From Paracyclopina nana (lineage: Eukaryota > Arthropoda > Copepoda > Cyclopoida > Cyclopettidae), in the NCBI GenBank assembly GCA_019096065.1, contig JAGUCH010000003.1:372001-436000 (forward strand): 64,000 bases of DNA. The letters are read 5' to 3'. Shown in pieces: positions 1-10,909 of the stretch (its first letter is position 1; each line of letters begins with the position of its first letter). The notes below the pieces were generated by a model, which saw nothing but the letters and a program-made list of their open reading frames with translations, was not told the origin of the DNA and did not search any database. The position numbers and the translations under genes are program-made.

Positions 1-70
1 TCGATCAGTTGCTTATTCTACATATAGCATAAATTGTACTTTTTGCTCCAACTCGAACAGTTCAGCTCAC

Positions 71-607
71 CTCTCTGTAATTCTGGAAGGCCTCGTAGAG
101 CAGAGCTCCGTGGAGGCTCTCCTGGATGTGATAGGAGTTTGGCCCGCTTTCGTTGGGGAAGAGCACAAGGGGATGGTCATTGTCGTGTCGGTACTCTGGC
201 TTGAGGATGAGCGCTGGTCGCCGAACCGGATGGCCTTGGGGAGGCATTTGAGGCAGGAGCAGAGGCGGGGGCCTCTCCGGCATTGGGAAGGGGGGCAAAT
301 TGATGAGGGGGCCTTGGGGGGCCATCCTTGGACTGTGTGGTCTTCGCACCTGATGAGGATGCATCATGGGTGGCGGCAAAAAAGGCCGATGCATTTGGAG
401 CCTTTGCATCATGTGCAGGTGGGGGTGCATTTGCAGCATGTGAGGGAACATCTGGGGCATGTTGGCACGCATGTACTGCATGAACAGCTCGGGCCGCATG
501 CCACTGCGGACCATCATGGGGGCAAAGCCCCTCAGAAAATCCTGGTAGGCCGCCGGGGGCATGAGAAAGGGCGGCAAGTTCGGGGGGAGATTGTTGCGGG
601 GGTCCAT
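71..607 (-). CDS. Met/Pro-rich protein, first coding exon (3' part outside window)
   Basis: Function not recognised. The reading frame begins at an ATG with a fair context (MDPRNNLPP...) and runs 179 codons. It ends at a good splice donor, GAGAG|GTGAG on the minus strand (last exon base 71), so the rest of the gene lies beyond the window edge. The first two thirds are very rich in Met, Pro, His and Arg with many MPP/HPH runs, which looks like a disordered region. The last 40 residues are more ordinary and include HPLVLFPNESGP. Codons further upstream in the same frame start at a TTG, not an ATG, so 607 is the better start. The gene lies only 117 nt downstream of the stop codon of the zinc-finger gene on the same strand. 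Disorder and low complexity make any family assignment unsafe. Confidence 0.6.
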
Positions 608-724
608 CTTCAAATTTGTGACAAATGAGAATAAAAACGACTGAGACGAGCTGCTCAATGTAAAAATGAGACAATTCAGTTATTATGCAAAACATATGGT
701 TCTTTACAAGACAAAATACTGTGA

Positions 725-2564
725 TCAGTTTTCTTCAGTCATCGATTCTTCGTCGTCATCTAGCTTGAGCATGGGCTCCTCGTTGTCCACTACTGCATCG
801 GGGTGGAGGCTGGTGATGTGCTGAGACAAGTCCTGCTCGGACCTGAACGTGATTGAGCAGTGCGGGCACTGGTTGCCAGCATGGGCCAGGCTCATGTGCT
901 TGCGCAAGTTGGTCTTTTGGGCGAAGCGTGACCCGCACGTGGGGCACTTGAAGCTTTTGTGGCCGCGATGGTAGAGCAGGTGCGACTTGAGGTTCTCCTG
1001 CGTCAGGAACTGCTTGCCGCAAATCGTGCACTTGTTCAGGCTGAAACGCAATTCTGGTTATACAGACTGTCCCGGAGATTTCTGCACACTTAGAAATCAA
1101 AAGTGAGTGTTACAAATTAAGGAAATATTAGACACAATGGATATCATTGGAAAGCTTGAATCTTTGGCCATCTTTTTTTGCTTCAATGGATAAAAGAAAT
1201 TTTAAAAAATGAGAAAACTTAATTTTCCTGAGGTACCCTTAATTTTTCTCCCAAAAAAGGAAATTTGCCAAAACCGGCTATTATTGACCAAATTTTCAGC
1301 TAAGCTAATCCTGGCTATTTTTTGGCACTTTTTCATGAAAAAAAAATCTTGCAGCACTGTGCTGGCTCATCAGAAAGAATATTTTTCAGTAAAAAGAAAA
1401 AAGACGATTAGGCCACTGCCTACTAAAAATGTTTCAAAATTAGTGCTTTTTAAATGTTTAAAAACATCAAATCTTTGGGATTTTTTGTTTATGAAGATCA
1501 AATGTTTCAACCAATTTTATGTGATATTGAATAAATAATTTTTTTGTGAAAGCGACTATTCATAAAAAAAAAATCAGTGAAAATGGGCATGAATTTGGAG
1601 TAACTATCAATTTTGTGGTCTAAATCAAAATTTGAATTCATACTTTTTGAAAATTAAAAAAGATGGCTTAGGTTTCAAGCTTTCCAACGGTATCCATTGT
1701 GTCTAGTATTTCCAAAAGTTTTAACACAATAAACTTTTGATTTCAAAGTGTACAGAAATCTCTGGGACAGACTGTATAGTAACTCATGCGGGAATAAAGC
1801 TAAAGTGTGCAGTACTTGGACGGAACCGGAGATTTCACAGCAGAAGGTTTCGGAGGACTCTTGGCGGAGGGAGTTGTCTTCACCAGTGATTGGTGGCTCG
1901 TTTTTTTGGCGGGCTCTCCATGCGAGTCCCTCATGTGGACGGAGAGGACGGATTTCGTGGTGAAAGCTGCGGAGCAATGGGTGCACTTGAACCCCTCGGC
2001 GTCGTTCTCCGCCGTGTGCGACGCCATGTGCCGCTTCAAGTTGCATTGCTGGTAAAAGCCCCAATTGCAAATGGCGCATTTGTAGGGCTTGACGTTGGAG
2101 TGCGACATGATGTGGCGCTTCAAGTAGGTCGCCTTGTGGAACGGCTTCTTGCAAATGGGGCAATGCTTGACGGGCTTTCGGCCGGGTTTCTCGTCGCCGC
2201 TCTTGTTCGAGTTGGAATTGGAGGCCACGGACTGGTTGTCACAGCTCCGCTCCGAGTTCGTCGAGGCCGAGCTGCCAATGTAGCCCGAGAGTGTGTTGCT
2301 ATTGTGAGATCCTTGAGTGCGCTTCAACAGCCGCTTTTGCAGCATCAAGCTCCTCGCCGAGGGAGCGGCCGCGTCCAAGTTGGGGAACAGCTCGAACTCT
2401 TCGTTCGCCTCCTGCCCGACAATGCGGAATTTGATGCTGACCTCTTGCCAAGCCAGAGCGACGTCAGGCTTATAACTCCCAGATCCATTTATGGCGCTTT
2501 CAACGTTGCTTGAAGCTTCATCGAGGTTGGCGGGCTCCAGTTCAAGGCCGCCCGCACCCATCAT
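725..2564 (-). CDS. C2H2 zinc-finger protein, six fingers
   Basis: Two coding exons, 1816-2564 and 725-1040, give 354 residues. The splice (TCCAA|GTACTG to TTTCAG|CCTG) restores an open frame through finger four. The N-terminal ~130 residues are acidic, then Ser/Asn rich, without a recognised domain. Six C2H2 fingers follow, starting HCPICKKPFH, YKCAICNWGF, FKCTHCSAAF, NKCTICGKQF, FKCPTCGSRF and NQCPHCSITF. Fingers 3 and 4 are separated by a ~40-residue Lys/Ser/Pro linker that carries the intron. The tail is acidic. It is probably a nuclear DNA-binding regulator, but fingers alone do not identify the orthologue. The intron is almost entirely filled by a Tc1/mariner-type element. Start chosen at MMGAGG, the first ATG of the long frame. 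Confidence 0.85.
1061..1776. mobile_element. Tc1/mariner-type non-autonomous element (copy 1)
   Basis: Terminal inverted repeats of about 30 bp begin TACAGACTGTCCC and end with its complement GGGACAGACTGTA. Both ends are flanked by TA (1059-1060 and 1777-1778), the usual target duplication of the Tc1/mariner group. No transposase frame is present. The element fills the intron of the zinc-finger gene: without it and one TA the intron would be about 57 bp. A second, longer copy in opposite orientation lies in the SORL1 intron at 30383-31775. It shares both termini and internal sequence, for example the stretch around 1240-1380 that matches the complement of 31450-31620. Confidence 0.85.
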
Positions 2565-3094
2565 TTCTATATTAACTTCCCCCTATGACACAGCGGCGTT
2601 TTCTCATCAACAATAATTTGGTTATAATTGACAGTCCGTCAATTTTCCAACTTTTCAGTGCACAACAAAAACAATCACTGTTGCTTTTTAGTGGGGATAT
2701 TTTTTACTTTAGGGCCACTTTTTGCTGAAAAAAGCCACATTATTGAAGCTCGGAATGCAGGGGAGAAGGTTGCTTTTGATCAAAAGTAGCGTAGCCTTAC
2801 TTATGAATACTTTGCGTAAAATCATGTATTCTCTTTTGCGTAAGCGGCTCAAACGAAATTCTATTGAGAGTTAAATAAAGAAGCCATGATTTAGTATGTC
2901 ATTAAATAGTGATTAAAATAACTAAGAGGTAATAGAATCTCCTTTAAATTTAAAACATAACAATAATCAATCTTTAAAATTTATCAAATTAAAATATTCC
3001 GTTTGATAATAAATTCATTTCACCTAAAATAATTTCAACATTCATTTGCGCTCTATTTTGAAAGCTGATTTTCGTTCATCTCAGCAGTCGGGAA
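2565..3094. other. Intergenic: divergent promoter region of the zinc-finger gene and ANKLE2
   Basis: About 530 bp of AT-rich sequence without a credible coding frame lies between two head-to-head genes. No clear TATA box or other named site could be assigned. The downstream boundary is a hAT-type element. Confidence 0.5.
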
Positions 3095-3583
3095 TAGTGA
3101 TGGAACGAGCCGGAAATTTTCAGCTTGATCAAGCTTCAAGCTTTTAGAAATGTGTTCGAGCGGTCCCAAGCTTTTGAAAATAATTATCAAGCTTTTTCAA
3201 GCTCGAAATTTCACATTTCAAGCTTTTTTCAAGCTTTTCACTTTTTAGTATTTTGACATAAAAATGGCAATTAGTCACCAGATTTGACAAAATTACCCAA
3301 AAAGCGCAAATAAAGACAGAAATAGCTTTAACTTTGATTAAGTCCTTCACTCCCTCAAGTATTTGCTAATTTTAGAATTTGCCCTTTTTTGTTTTGATAA
3401 AAAATGGATAAAGTTTTGAAATTTTTTGGCGTCAAGCTTTTTCAAGCTTTGTATTTTTTGGGTTCAAGCTTTTTCAAGCTTTTCAAAATTTGGTTCGAGC
3501 TATCCCAAGCTTTTTGCTTATGTAGCTCAAGCTGGGTTTTAGCTTCAAGCTTTCAAGCCAAGCTGAAACTCGTTCCATCACTA
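3095..3583. mobile_element. hAT-type MITE with perfect 8-bp target duplication
   Basis: The termini are inverted copies of TAGTGATGGAACGAG. They are flanked by identical 8-bp sequences GTCGGGAA at 3087-3094 and 3584-3591, the target-site size of the hAT superfamily. The interior has no transposase and consists largely of reiterated CAAGCTTTTTCAAGCTT motifs in both orientations, so the whole element can fold on itself. It ends 22 bp before the ANKLE2 start codon and therefore probably lies in that gene's 5' UTR or core promoter. Confidence 0.9.
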
Positions 3584-3605
3584 GTCGGGAAAAACTTGCT
3601 CCAAA

Positions 3606-5587
3606 ATGGAGTATTATGCGATTTCCCTCGCCAAGAAGCCGGGAGATGAGGCGAATTTGGATCCCAATGACAGAGTGTTCTCGTCTAAAAGGGACGCGTT
3701 GGCAAACCTCAAGAAGTGGAAAGACTTGAACCCGAGAGTCAAGGTTTTCAGCAGTCAAATTGAAGCGCTCAATTGTGCTGAAAACATTTCTGAGCACACC
3801 GCGGATGCTGCGAAACCTGCAATTTCTGGAGAAGGTTGCGCCGCCAAAAGTCTCACTCCACAAGAGCTTAAACTGTTGAAAGAAGCCATTCTCCGTGATG
3901 ACGAGCCCAAAATCAGGTAGCATTCAAACTTTCCACAAGTTTAAAAAATCAAGCAAAACACAAAAAAAATTGCAGGGAGCTTGTGGCCTCCAACCCGAGG
4001 TACCTGATGACCCCGTGTGATCAGCCCTCGATCATTCACTCTGGAACACGCGCCAATGCCCTGCACATTGCTGCCAAAGCTGGCCTGCTCAACATGGTCG
4101 AGCTGATCCTGGAGCTTGTCAGCGACCCTGACCTCCTCAAAAGGATGTACCCCAACGAGTCGCCGGAGAACCGGGCCCAAAGGCAAGAGTACCTGCTCGA
4201 CTTGTACTTGAACATGCCGAAAAAGGGCGACTTTGACACGCCCCTGCACCAGGCTGCCAAATGGGGCCATTGGCGAGTCATCGAGTTTCTCGCCCATTTG
4301 AGCAGCTGCGATACGAAGCGGAAGAACAACGAAGGCCTCACTGCTGTCGAGGTCGCCTGCTCCAGGATGGACCAGCCCGACGCTGACGTCAAGAAAAAGA
4401 TCACTGACATCCTCGCCGACCGCGTCTACATCCCTGTCTACCGCGCCGACGACCAGTCGATTCCGGGCTTCATCGGGCCTCCCATTTCGCCCGCGGCCTC
4501 GGAGCAAAATTCCTCGTCTTCTCCCCTGAGGAGCAACCTGAGGCTCCCAATGCCCGCGTTCAACCCTCTCTGGTCGCCGCTCTCGCCCAGGACGAAGAGT
4601 CCCTTCAGGACCTTTGGCGACAGTCCTCTCGTCCGGAGTCTCGACTTTGACTCCTTCGAAAAGAACCCCTTGAAGTCTCCCGTGTCAGTGAAGGCGCTGA
4701 TGGGTCCGCTCTCCCCCAACGATGCCGAACGGGTTAAATCGGAGTGGAAGCGCAACTCGCCGCTGCGGCTGGCTGACCCTGAAAAGGGCCTGGAAAAGCA
4801 GGGCAGGCAACTGGCGCAAAAGTTCAACACGAAGCTCGTCGAGTATTGGCCCTTCCTCGACACCTACTGTGATATCAAGAGCGACACCGGTCTCCAACTG
4901 CTCGAGAACCATCTGCAGGATCAGAGCCAAAAGTCTGCCATAAATTACCATGATGATTCCCTCTCGGAGATTGCCAACACCTTGGCCAAGATGAACCTCA
5001 ACTCGAGCAGCAATGGATCATTCCGTGAAAATGACAATGCAAGGAAGGACGAGAATTCTAATCAAGAGGAGCTGGGAGTGATGGGGCTGCTTAGTGAGCA
5101 GATGAAAGTACCTTTCATCAGAGCCTTCAATGCTAACAACGAGGCCTTTTCTCCACTGTCTCACTCTGCCGTTTGGAGCCAAGCACGTGATGCCGTCATC
5201 AATGATTCTTCGATGCTCAGCAACGAGAATCAAGTCAGTTTCGAAGATCGACGACGAGTCCTTGACAGGTCATTGTCCACGTCGTCAGACGAGTCCTACG
5301 TGAGTGCTCTTTCTTCCCTCCATGATGATGATGACAGCATTTATTCTGCTGAAGAGGGCAGCTGGATTTACGTAGAGGGAGATCGCCCTGGCAAGGCAGA
5401 TGCTCAAGTGTATGAAGCCCTGGCCGACTGTGATGTGGACGCGAAGCGTTTTCCGGGTGTGTACACGTGGAAGTGTCTGGTGCAGTCCGTGTCGCCCTTG
5501 GAAAGGAAGCAGTGGAGCTGTGAGAAGCCGATTAAAAAGTTGGCCAAAGTTCCTCCCATTTCTTTCGATGAGTCCATGACCAATTAA
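3606..5587 (+). CDS. ANKLE2: ANKLE2 (ankyrin repeat and LEM domain-containing protein 2)
   Basis: Exons 3606-3916 and 3976-5587 join to 640 residues (AG|GTAG donor, GCAG|G acceptor, phase kept at Ile-Arg-Glu). The family acts at the nuclear envelope and ER, controlling phosphorylation of BAF with PP2A and VRK1 during nuclear reassembly. Visible here: an N-terminal caulimovirus-VI/RNase H1-like module (residues ~1-60, MEYYAISLAKKPG), two ankyrin repeats (~130-160 ALHIAAKAG; ~190-220 TPLHQAAKWGHW), and the ANKLE2-specific C-terminal part (VYIPVYRADD, ALMGPLSPNDAERV, KLVEYWPFLDTYCDI). No transmembrane segment or LEM domain is seen, so the predicted protein is shorter than the human one. Either these are absent or an upstream exon was missed. 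ATG context CCAAAATGG is good. A hAT element lies immediately upstream, and the next gene starts 52 nt after the stop. Confidence 0.92.
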
Positions 5588-5639
5588 AATAATATAGCTT
5601 ATTAAGATTATTTTCCGTCAAAGTGGCGAGCGTTAAAAA

Positions 5640-6218
5640 ATGTCCGTCAAAGTGAACTTTTTCATTCCGAGCAATTTGATTCCGATGGCGACGGCCAATG
5701 CCATGCTCATCATTGGGAGCAGCAAGACAAGCTGCGACTGCGACTTCGGCCTCCACGCTTACTTGACCATCAACGGAGGCATTGGCCTCAGCCTGCTCGT
5801 CATGGACGTCTTGGCCAAATATGTGATCAAGTGGATTTTGGCCGACAACAAGATCTCGTGGATCGAAGACAAGATTCTGGTTGGGCTGCAAATTTTTGGC
5901 CGTCTCCTCGCCTTGATTCAGCTCGGCGGGGTGATTGGACTCAGCGTGATCACTTTCATCAACTACCCCTACGTGACATTTGACAAGACGCTGAAGAGCA
6001 GCTGTCAAAATCAAGATCGCAGCATTGACGCCAGGATGTTCTGGCCCTCGGACGACCGGGCCAATTTCCTGGAGAAGGAGGTGCCCTACTGCGACTACTC
6101 CATTTTCATGTTCTCCTTCTGCTTCAGCATCATCATGTGGACTGCGCTTTTGATAGGGGCCGTTTCCTTGGCCTACATCCTCATGGGAAGAATGATGATG
6201 GCTAAGCAACGGCTCTAA
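5640..6218 (+). CDS. Small multi-pass membrane protein, TMEM272-like
   Basis: Single-exon frame of 192 residues. Three to four hydrophobic segments are visible: ~15-27 (PMATANAMLIIG), ~42-62 (YLTINGGIGLSLLVMDVLA), ~85-112 (QIFGRLLALIQLGGVIGL) and ~152-180 (IFMFSFCFSIIMWTALLIG). The order resembles arthropod TMEM272-like proteins: a Cys-rich loop before YLxIxGGIGL, then a final YC pair before the last helix. This is a likeness of architecture, not a proven assignment, and the function of that family is unknown. The start is only 52 nt after the ANKLE2 stop, with no obvious promoter or polyadenylation hexamer between. The stop lies 72 bp from the stop of the convergent prolyl hydroxylase gene. 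Confidence 0.65.
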   Translation: MSVKVNFFIPSNLIPMATANAMLIIGSSKTSCDCDFGLHAYLTINGGIGLSLLVMDVLAKYVIKWILADNKISWIEDKILVGLQIFGRLLALIQLGGVIGLSVITFINYPYVTFDKTLKSSCQNQDRSIDARMFWPSDDRANFLEKEVPYCDYSIFMFSFCFSIIMWTALLIGAVSLAYILMGRMMMAKQRL

Positions 6219-6290
6219 TGGTACCATATTTATTTATATCGGAGGAAAGCTCATGTTTCTTCGTCTGCTTAAATTAAAGCTAAGCATCGT

Positions 6291-8096
6291 TCACTGATCA
6301 GGGTTGGGAGAGCAAGGCCGAGCCGTTTCTTGTCCCCTCTCGTGGATCCAAAAATTCGAAACTACCATCAATATTAATTTAAGCAAAGGATCATAATTAA
6401 AAATAATGTATAGTTACCCCATTTGGTGCCGGATAGGACCGGGCAGGCCGCATGCCTGGTGCGCACGTCGCCCTCGCCATTTTTGTAGAGGTTGTACCAA
6501 AAGACTGCCGCGCCCTTCTTGGGCCACAGGGTCAACCCGAGGTCAGGGAAGACGGTCGCGCCGCCCATCTCAACGTCGGAGACGTAGAAGAGCCAAGTGG
6601 CGATTCGGTTGCCAGTGCCAAGTGAGGCGAACGCGTTGGCCTCTTCTCGCCTGGCAAAGTCGAAATGAGGCTCATAGTGGCCGCCGATGCCATAGTTGGA
6701 CACCTGCAGCTCCTCAGAGGTGTTCATGTTGAGGCCAGTGACGTCCCCGACACGCGTGTAAATGCGCTCAATGTCTCTGTCCTCCTCCCGCTTGATCCAG
6801 GCCGTCTTGGAGATGCGATACGAGGCTGTCTCCAGATCGCCAGTCTTGTAGTTTTGCACCGTGGCCCGCTTGAACCGTGGCACAGCAAAGGACTTGATGG
6901 TGGAGATTTCCTGGTCGGACAAGACATCATGGAAGAGGACGATTTTGGGGTCCAGGTGCAGCTCCTCCTCCTTGTACGGAGCCAGCAATACGTAAGGGTG
7001 TTTCCCATGATTATACCTGCACCTGAGAGTGTCCCTGCGCAAAAATCAATTATTTAAGCTATAATTGCAATTTTTGATTTTAGCTTCGTTACTTGGCATC
7101 ATCGGTCACTTTTTCTCCTCTGCACAATTTCTTGTAGATGACATACTCTCCTTCTGCATTGTCCACCAGTTTCCGCTCGTTGACAGTGAACTCGGCCTCC
7201 GGCTCGTCATCGTAGCCATCGTCCCCCTTTTTGGCCTTGCTGTCATGCAGGAGCACACCCTCGTTTTTGAGGGCATCCTCATAGTAGACCTTGTTGCCTT
7301 TTGCCCTCGGATGCTGGGGTTGGATGGCCAACAACTCATTCGTGTAGACGAGTGCCTTTTTGATGTTGCCCAGCGTGTAGTAGGCAAATCCAATGTACTC
7401 CAGGATGTCACACCGATCCACCGTTTTGCCCTCCTCTTCGTCCAGCCTCTTGAGCGCCTCCTTCATCCAGATGATGGCATGCTCGTAATCCGCACTGTTG
7501 TAATGCTGTCTTCCCAACTCGAAGCAGTCATGCGCGGACAAAACTGTGCCCAGGGACACGCCATTGAACTGGCCACGTGCCATGTCAGAGGGGTTGAGGT
7601 TGTACGTGTCCTGCAGCCTTGTCAGTGCAATGGCAGCTCCGGTGAGGTCCTCCTCAGAAGGCCATTTCAGCGGCCTTTCGTAGGTGTCATTGAGGCTGTG
7701 GAGAGTGGCCTCCGCGGTGCTCTTCGTCATGAGGCCTTTGACCTCCTTCCAGTCAGAGGTGAGTTTCTTGATGAGCAGGAATGAGTTGAGCGGGTTGCCA
7801 ATGTACTTCTCCACATTGCCACTGGATTGAGTCTGGATCGCCTCGTACCCCAAAATGTGTCTAATGTTATTGACGTTGAATTAAATGATAAAAATAGTCA
7901 TGAAATAGATGTACTTTTTGATGTCAAGCAGCCTTTTCTCCTCTTGCGCTACGTAGTGTTTCAAGGCTTTAACCAGTTCTGCCTCAGTGGAGAGGAGCCG
8001 TTCCAAATCGGCGGAGGAGGTGAAAATGCCCTCGTTGCCAATGACAACTTGACAAGAGATCACCAGAACTGTTGCTGCTAATATCATTGAGGCCAT
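6291..8096 (-). CDS. Prolyl 4-hydroxylase subunit alpha
   Basis: Four exons (7915-8096, 7093-7860, 6418-7034, 6291-6361) give 545 residues, the usual length of this family. Introns are 54, 58 and 56 bp. The enzyme hydroxylates proline in collagen-type X-Pro-Gly sequences in the ER lumen, using Fe(II), 2-oxoglutarate, O2 and ascorbate with PDI as partner subunit. A signal peptide starts MASMILAATVLVISC. The N-terminal half carries the dimerisation and TPR-like peptide-binding region (CFELGRQHYNSADYEHAI). The catalytic domain keeps all key residues: His440 and Asp442 (EPHFD), His511 (TRHAACPV) for iron, and Lys521 (GTKW) for 2-oxoglutarate. The last 71-nt exon supplies VSNFWIHERGQE, matching the family's conserved end. 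Met at 8096 was preferred to 8144 because the signal peptide then starts properly. Confidence 0.95.
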
Positions 8097-10909
8097 TGCT
8101 ACAGATGCATCGCTCACTTGTCGCGACTGAAGCTGGCTTGGCACTTGGCAGCAAACTACTCTTCTTCTTCTTCTTCTCGACTGTTTTTGTTATTGAGCGA
8201 AAAGTGCAGGAGGGTAACGCTGAGCTCAGCCTATTACAGCGTGCATTCCGCTATTTACGAGCAGAGTTACCAGATTTTGAAATAACTCGAAAAAAAGCCT
8301 TTTTAGGGCATCTAATGGAGACTTCCATTGAAATTATGCTCATTTATGTGATTTTCTTTATGTTTTAAAAAATGGTGACCTTATTTGACCTTTTATGGGT
8401 TGCATAGAAATGCTTTAGGGACAGACGTGGCCGAATGTACTTTATTCATGTCAACATACGGCGCCCACATGTTTTGCAAGGAAACGACTCACCCCAACAA
8501 GCCTTCCAAATATTTCTAATATTCCTAGAGCAGCAATCTTGTGGATATATGTGATAAAACGCAGAAATTTGCTTTTTCAAGGCGATTTACACGCTAGAAC
8601 GATCACAATTGTAGATTGTAGTCATAGACTAATGATGGTCATGCGCTGTGAATTTTGCTACTTTTTGCCGTGTGAAAACGGCATGCATAAAGTATGTCAT
8701 TAATGGCGTAACTTTTTCCTCGTCATAAATAATACATGGCTTGATTCAATTACCTAAGAAGAAACTAAGATGAAGGTCATCATTGGTGCAGGCTCTTAAT
8801 TTCCAGCAAAAACCAAGCTGGCTCACTTCATTATTTGGGAGAAGTCAACAAGTCCTGAAATAGGGCTAGGCTCTTACATATTTGGCCCCACATTTTAAGA
8901 TCTTAGCTTGATTGACTTGAGGAACCTATGCCGACTACGGGTGCAAAGAGTAAAATGGGCCATTGAGTGACCTGGGCAACACGAACTGACTTGAATAACC
9001 AAGGCAGGCATATCTGTTTTAATCCGTGCACGCAAAAATCCGCGCCGTTAAAATACGCTCAGCAAAAATCCGAAAATTGAACATTCGATGAATAAAAATT
9101 ATTTTGATCTTATTAGCGTGACTTTGCAGAAGATGTCAAGCATCCCAAAACGAATTAATCTTGATACTGGGTCATTTATGTACTTAAAACTCTTCTACTC
9201 TTTTTCTATGCAGCCAAGTTGGTAAACTTGGACACAATATCATCAACTTTTTTTTGCTTTTTATGCTTAGAATGCCATACAGAAATTAATCATACCGCAT
9301 AACTTTGAATTGAAAAATTAATTAAAAATTGACAATTATCTAGATGCTCAAAAACAAGTCAATAGATAGCTTGGATAGCTTATCAACCAATGAACCATAA
9401 AAAGGCATTTTAGCTGCCATTTGAAGTAATGATGAAAAAAACTAGTGTATTATGTCTGCTATTTTGTCAACATACTGAAGAGAAATACTAAAAAACCAAA
9501 CATTTTGGTGATGAAGCTGGATGGCTTTTTGTTGCCAAAGTTGCGCGCGCATCTTTTGATTGCAGATGCGCAATCAATGTAGCAACTTTTTAAATTGAAC
9601 TCACCAAACCTTCCAAAGAAAAAGACGAACTAAATGTATTTGCATCTTAATGAACCGGAGATTTGCGGAGCTGATTATCACGGAACGGATTTTTACGGAA
9701 CGGAATATATCGGCACGGATTTCTGCTGACACGGATTTGAATAGTACATTCGGCTACAAGTGCATATAGAGACTTTAGTTAGTTGAGTAACCAAAGCTGA
9801 CTAAGGGCGCATTGAGTGACTTGAGTAGCCATATCAGACTACATGTGCAATAGTATGCAAGCTGACTAGAGTGACAAAGGTAAACTTTACGTGCATAGAG
9901 TGACTTGGATCGCACAAATTGGCTTGAGTATTCAAAGCTGACTAAGGGTTTATTGAGCTACTTGAGTAGCCCTAACTGACTTCAGTAACCAAGGCTGACT
10001 AACCCGAACTGAAAAAGTGACCTAAGCTTACTAAGGGTGCATAGAGTGACTTTGGTAACCCAAGCTAGCTAGGGTAATCAAGGCTCACGATATGTGCTTA
10101 GTAACTCGAGAACTGACTCGAGTAACCAGTTAAGACCACCTGTATAAAGAATAGCTTGAGTAGCCCTAATTGACTTGAGTAACCAAGGCAGACTATGCAT
10201 GCATCGAGTTACTAATGTAGCCCAAACTGACCCGAGTGATCAAGGCTGTCTTGTGGTGCTATTAGTAACCTAAGTAACCCGAACTGACTTGAGTAACCAA
10301 GGTAGTCTAGGCAATGTGCAAAGTGATTTGCTTCGCCTGAACTGACACACCTAAGCTGATTTATTACATCAATGACCAGCGGCGAGACTTTGTTACTCAA
10401 AATTAGCCTGGGGAATCGGGACTGATCAGGGTAGTCAAATCAGGTCAGATAAAGGTACACATGGCGAAGCAAGGACCGAATTGAGTAACTAAGGTTGAAT
10501 ATGATAACCAAGAATGAGCCACTGTTTTAACAGACTTGTAGTAACTTAGTAGGTCTTGGCCCTGACCAGACCGGACCAGTCATGTCACCATGCACAAGGT
10601 CAAAATCCGTGAAAGAGACCAAAAAAGGGGTAGTAACCTTACACCTTGCCTCAAGGAAGATCAATTTTGTAGCTTTGCCACCCTTGATGCTGCCTCAAAA
10701 TTAAGCTTATTTCTCATTTAGGACAACAAGAACTTTCGTAAAAGTCTTAAGAAGACTCCAAGGAAAATAACTTGTCCATTGAAGTGCTTTCTTCCTTGCC
10801 TTGGACACTTTTTCTACCAGCGTGACATGAATATAGTAAGGACTCCAATGCAATGCGCTTGTTCGCACTATTTATTTTCTTGACATAAGTTGAGGGGGGA
10901 GCAAAGCAC
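8097..10909. other. Gene-free 2.8-kb interval
   Basis: No supported gene. Short frames here, including one at 8072-8368 across the P4HA start, have no protein-like composition. The right half holds a degenerate tandem repeat (separate entry). Around 9655-9735 there are a few short repeats of the CGGAACGGAT type. P4HA and RpL34 promoters must lie at or near this interval, but no specific site was recognised. Confidence 0.6.
9760..10515. repeat. Degenerate minisatellite built on GAGTAACC / AAGCTGAC / GTGCATAGAGTGACTT words
   Basis: The interval repeats the phrases 'gacttgagtaaccaaggctgac' in parts such as TGACTTGAGTAACC, AAGGCTGACTAAGG and GTGCATAGAGTGACTT at roughly 40-60 bp spacing, with many substitutions and small indels. 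A few more copies occur at 8890-9015. Copies are too diverged for a precise unit length by eye. No coding frame is kept, so this looks like an old satellite-like array. Confidence 0.7.

Noticed and set aside
1209..1538. 109-codon plus-strand frame inside Tc1-type copy 1
   Set aside because: It lies in non-coding MITE sequence, is not kept in copy 2 and has no transposase motif.
8072..8368. Plus-strand frame across the P4HA first exon
   Set aside because: It is antisense to the signal peptide and runs into intergenic DNA, so it is a shadow of P4HA.
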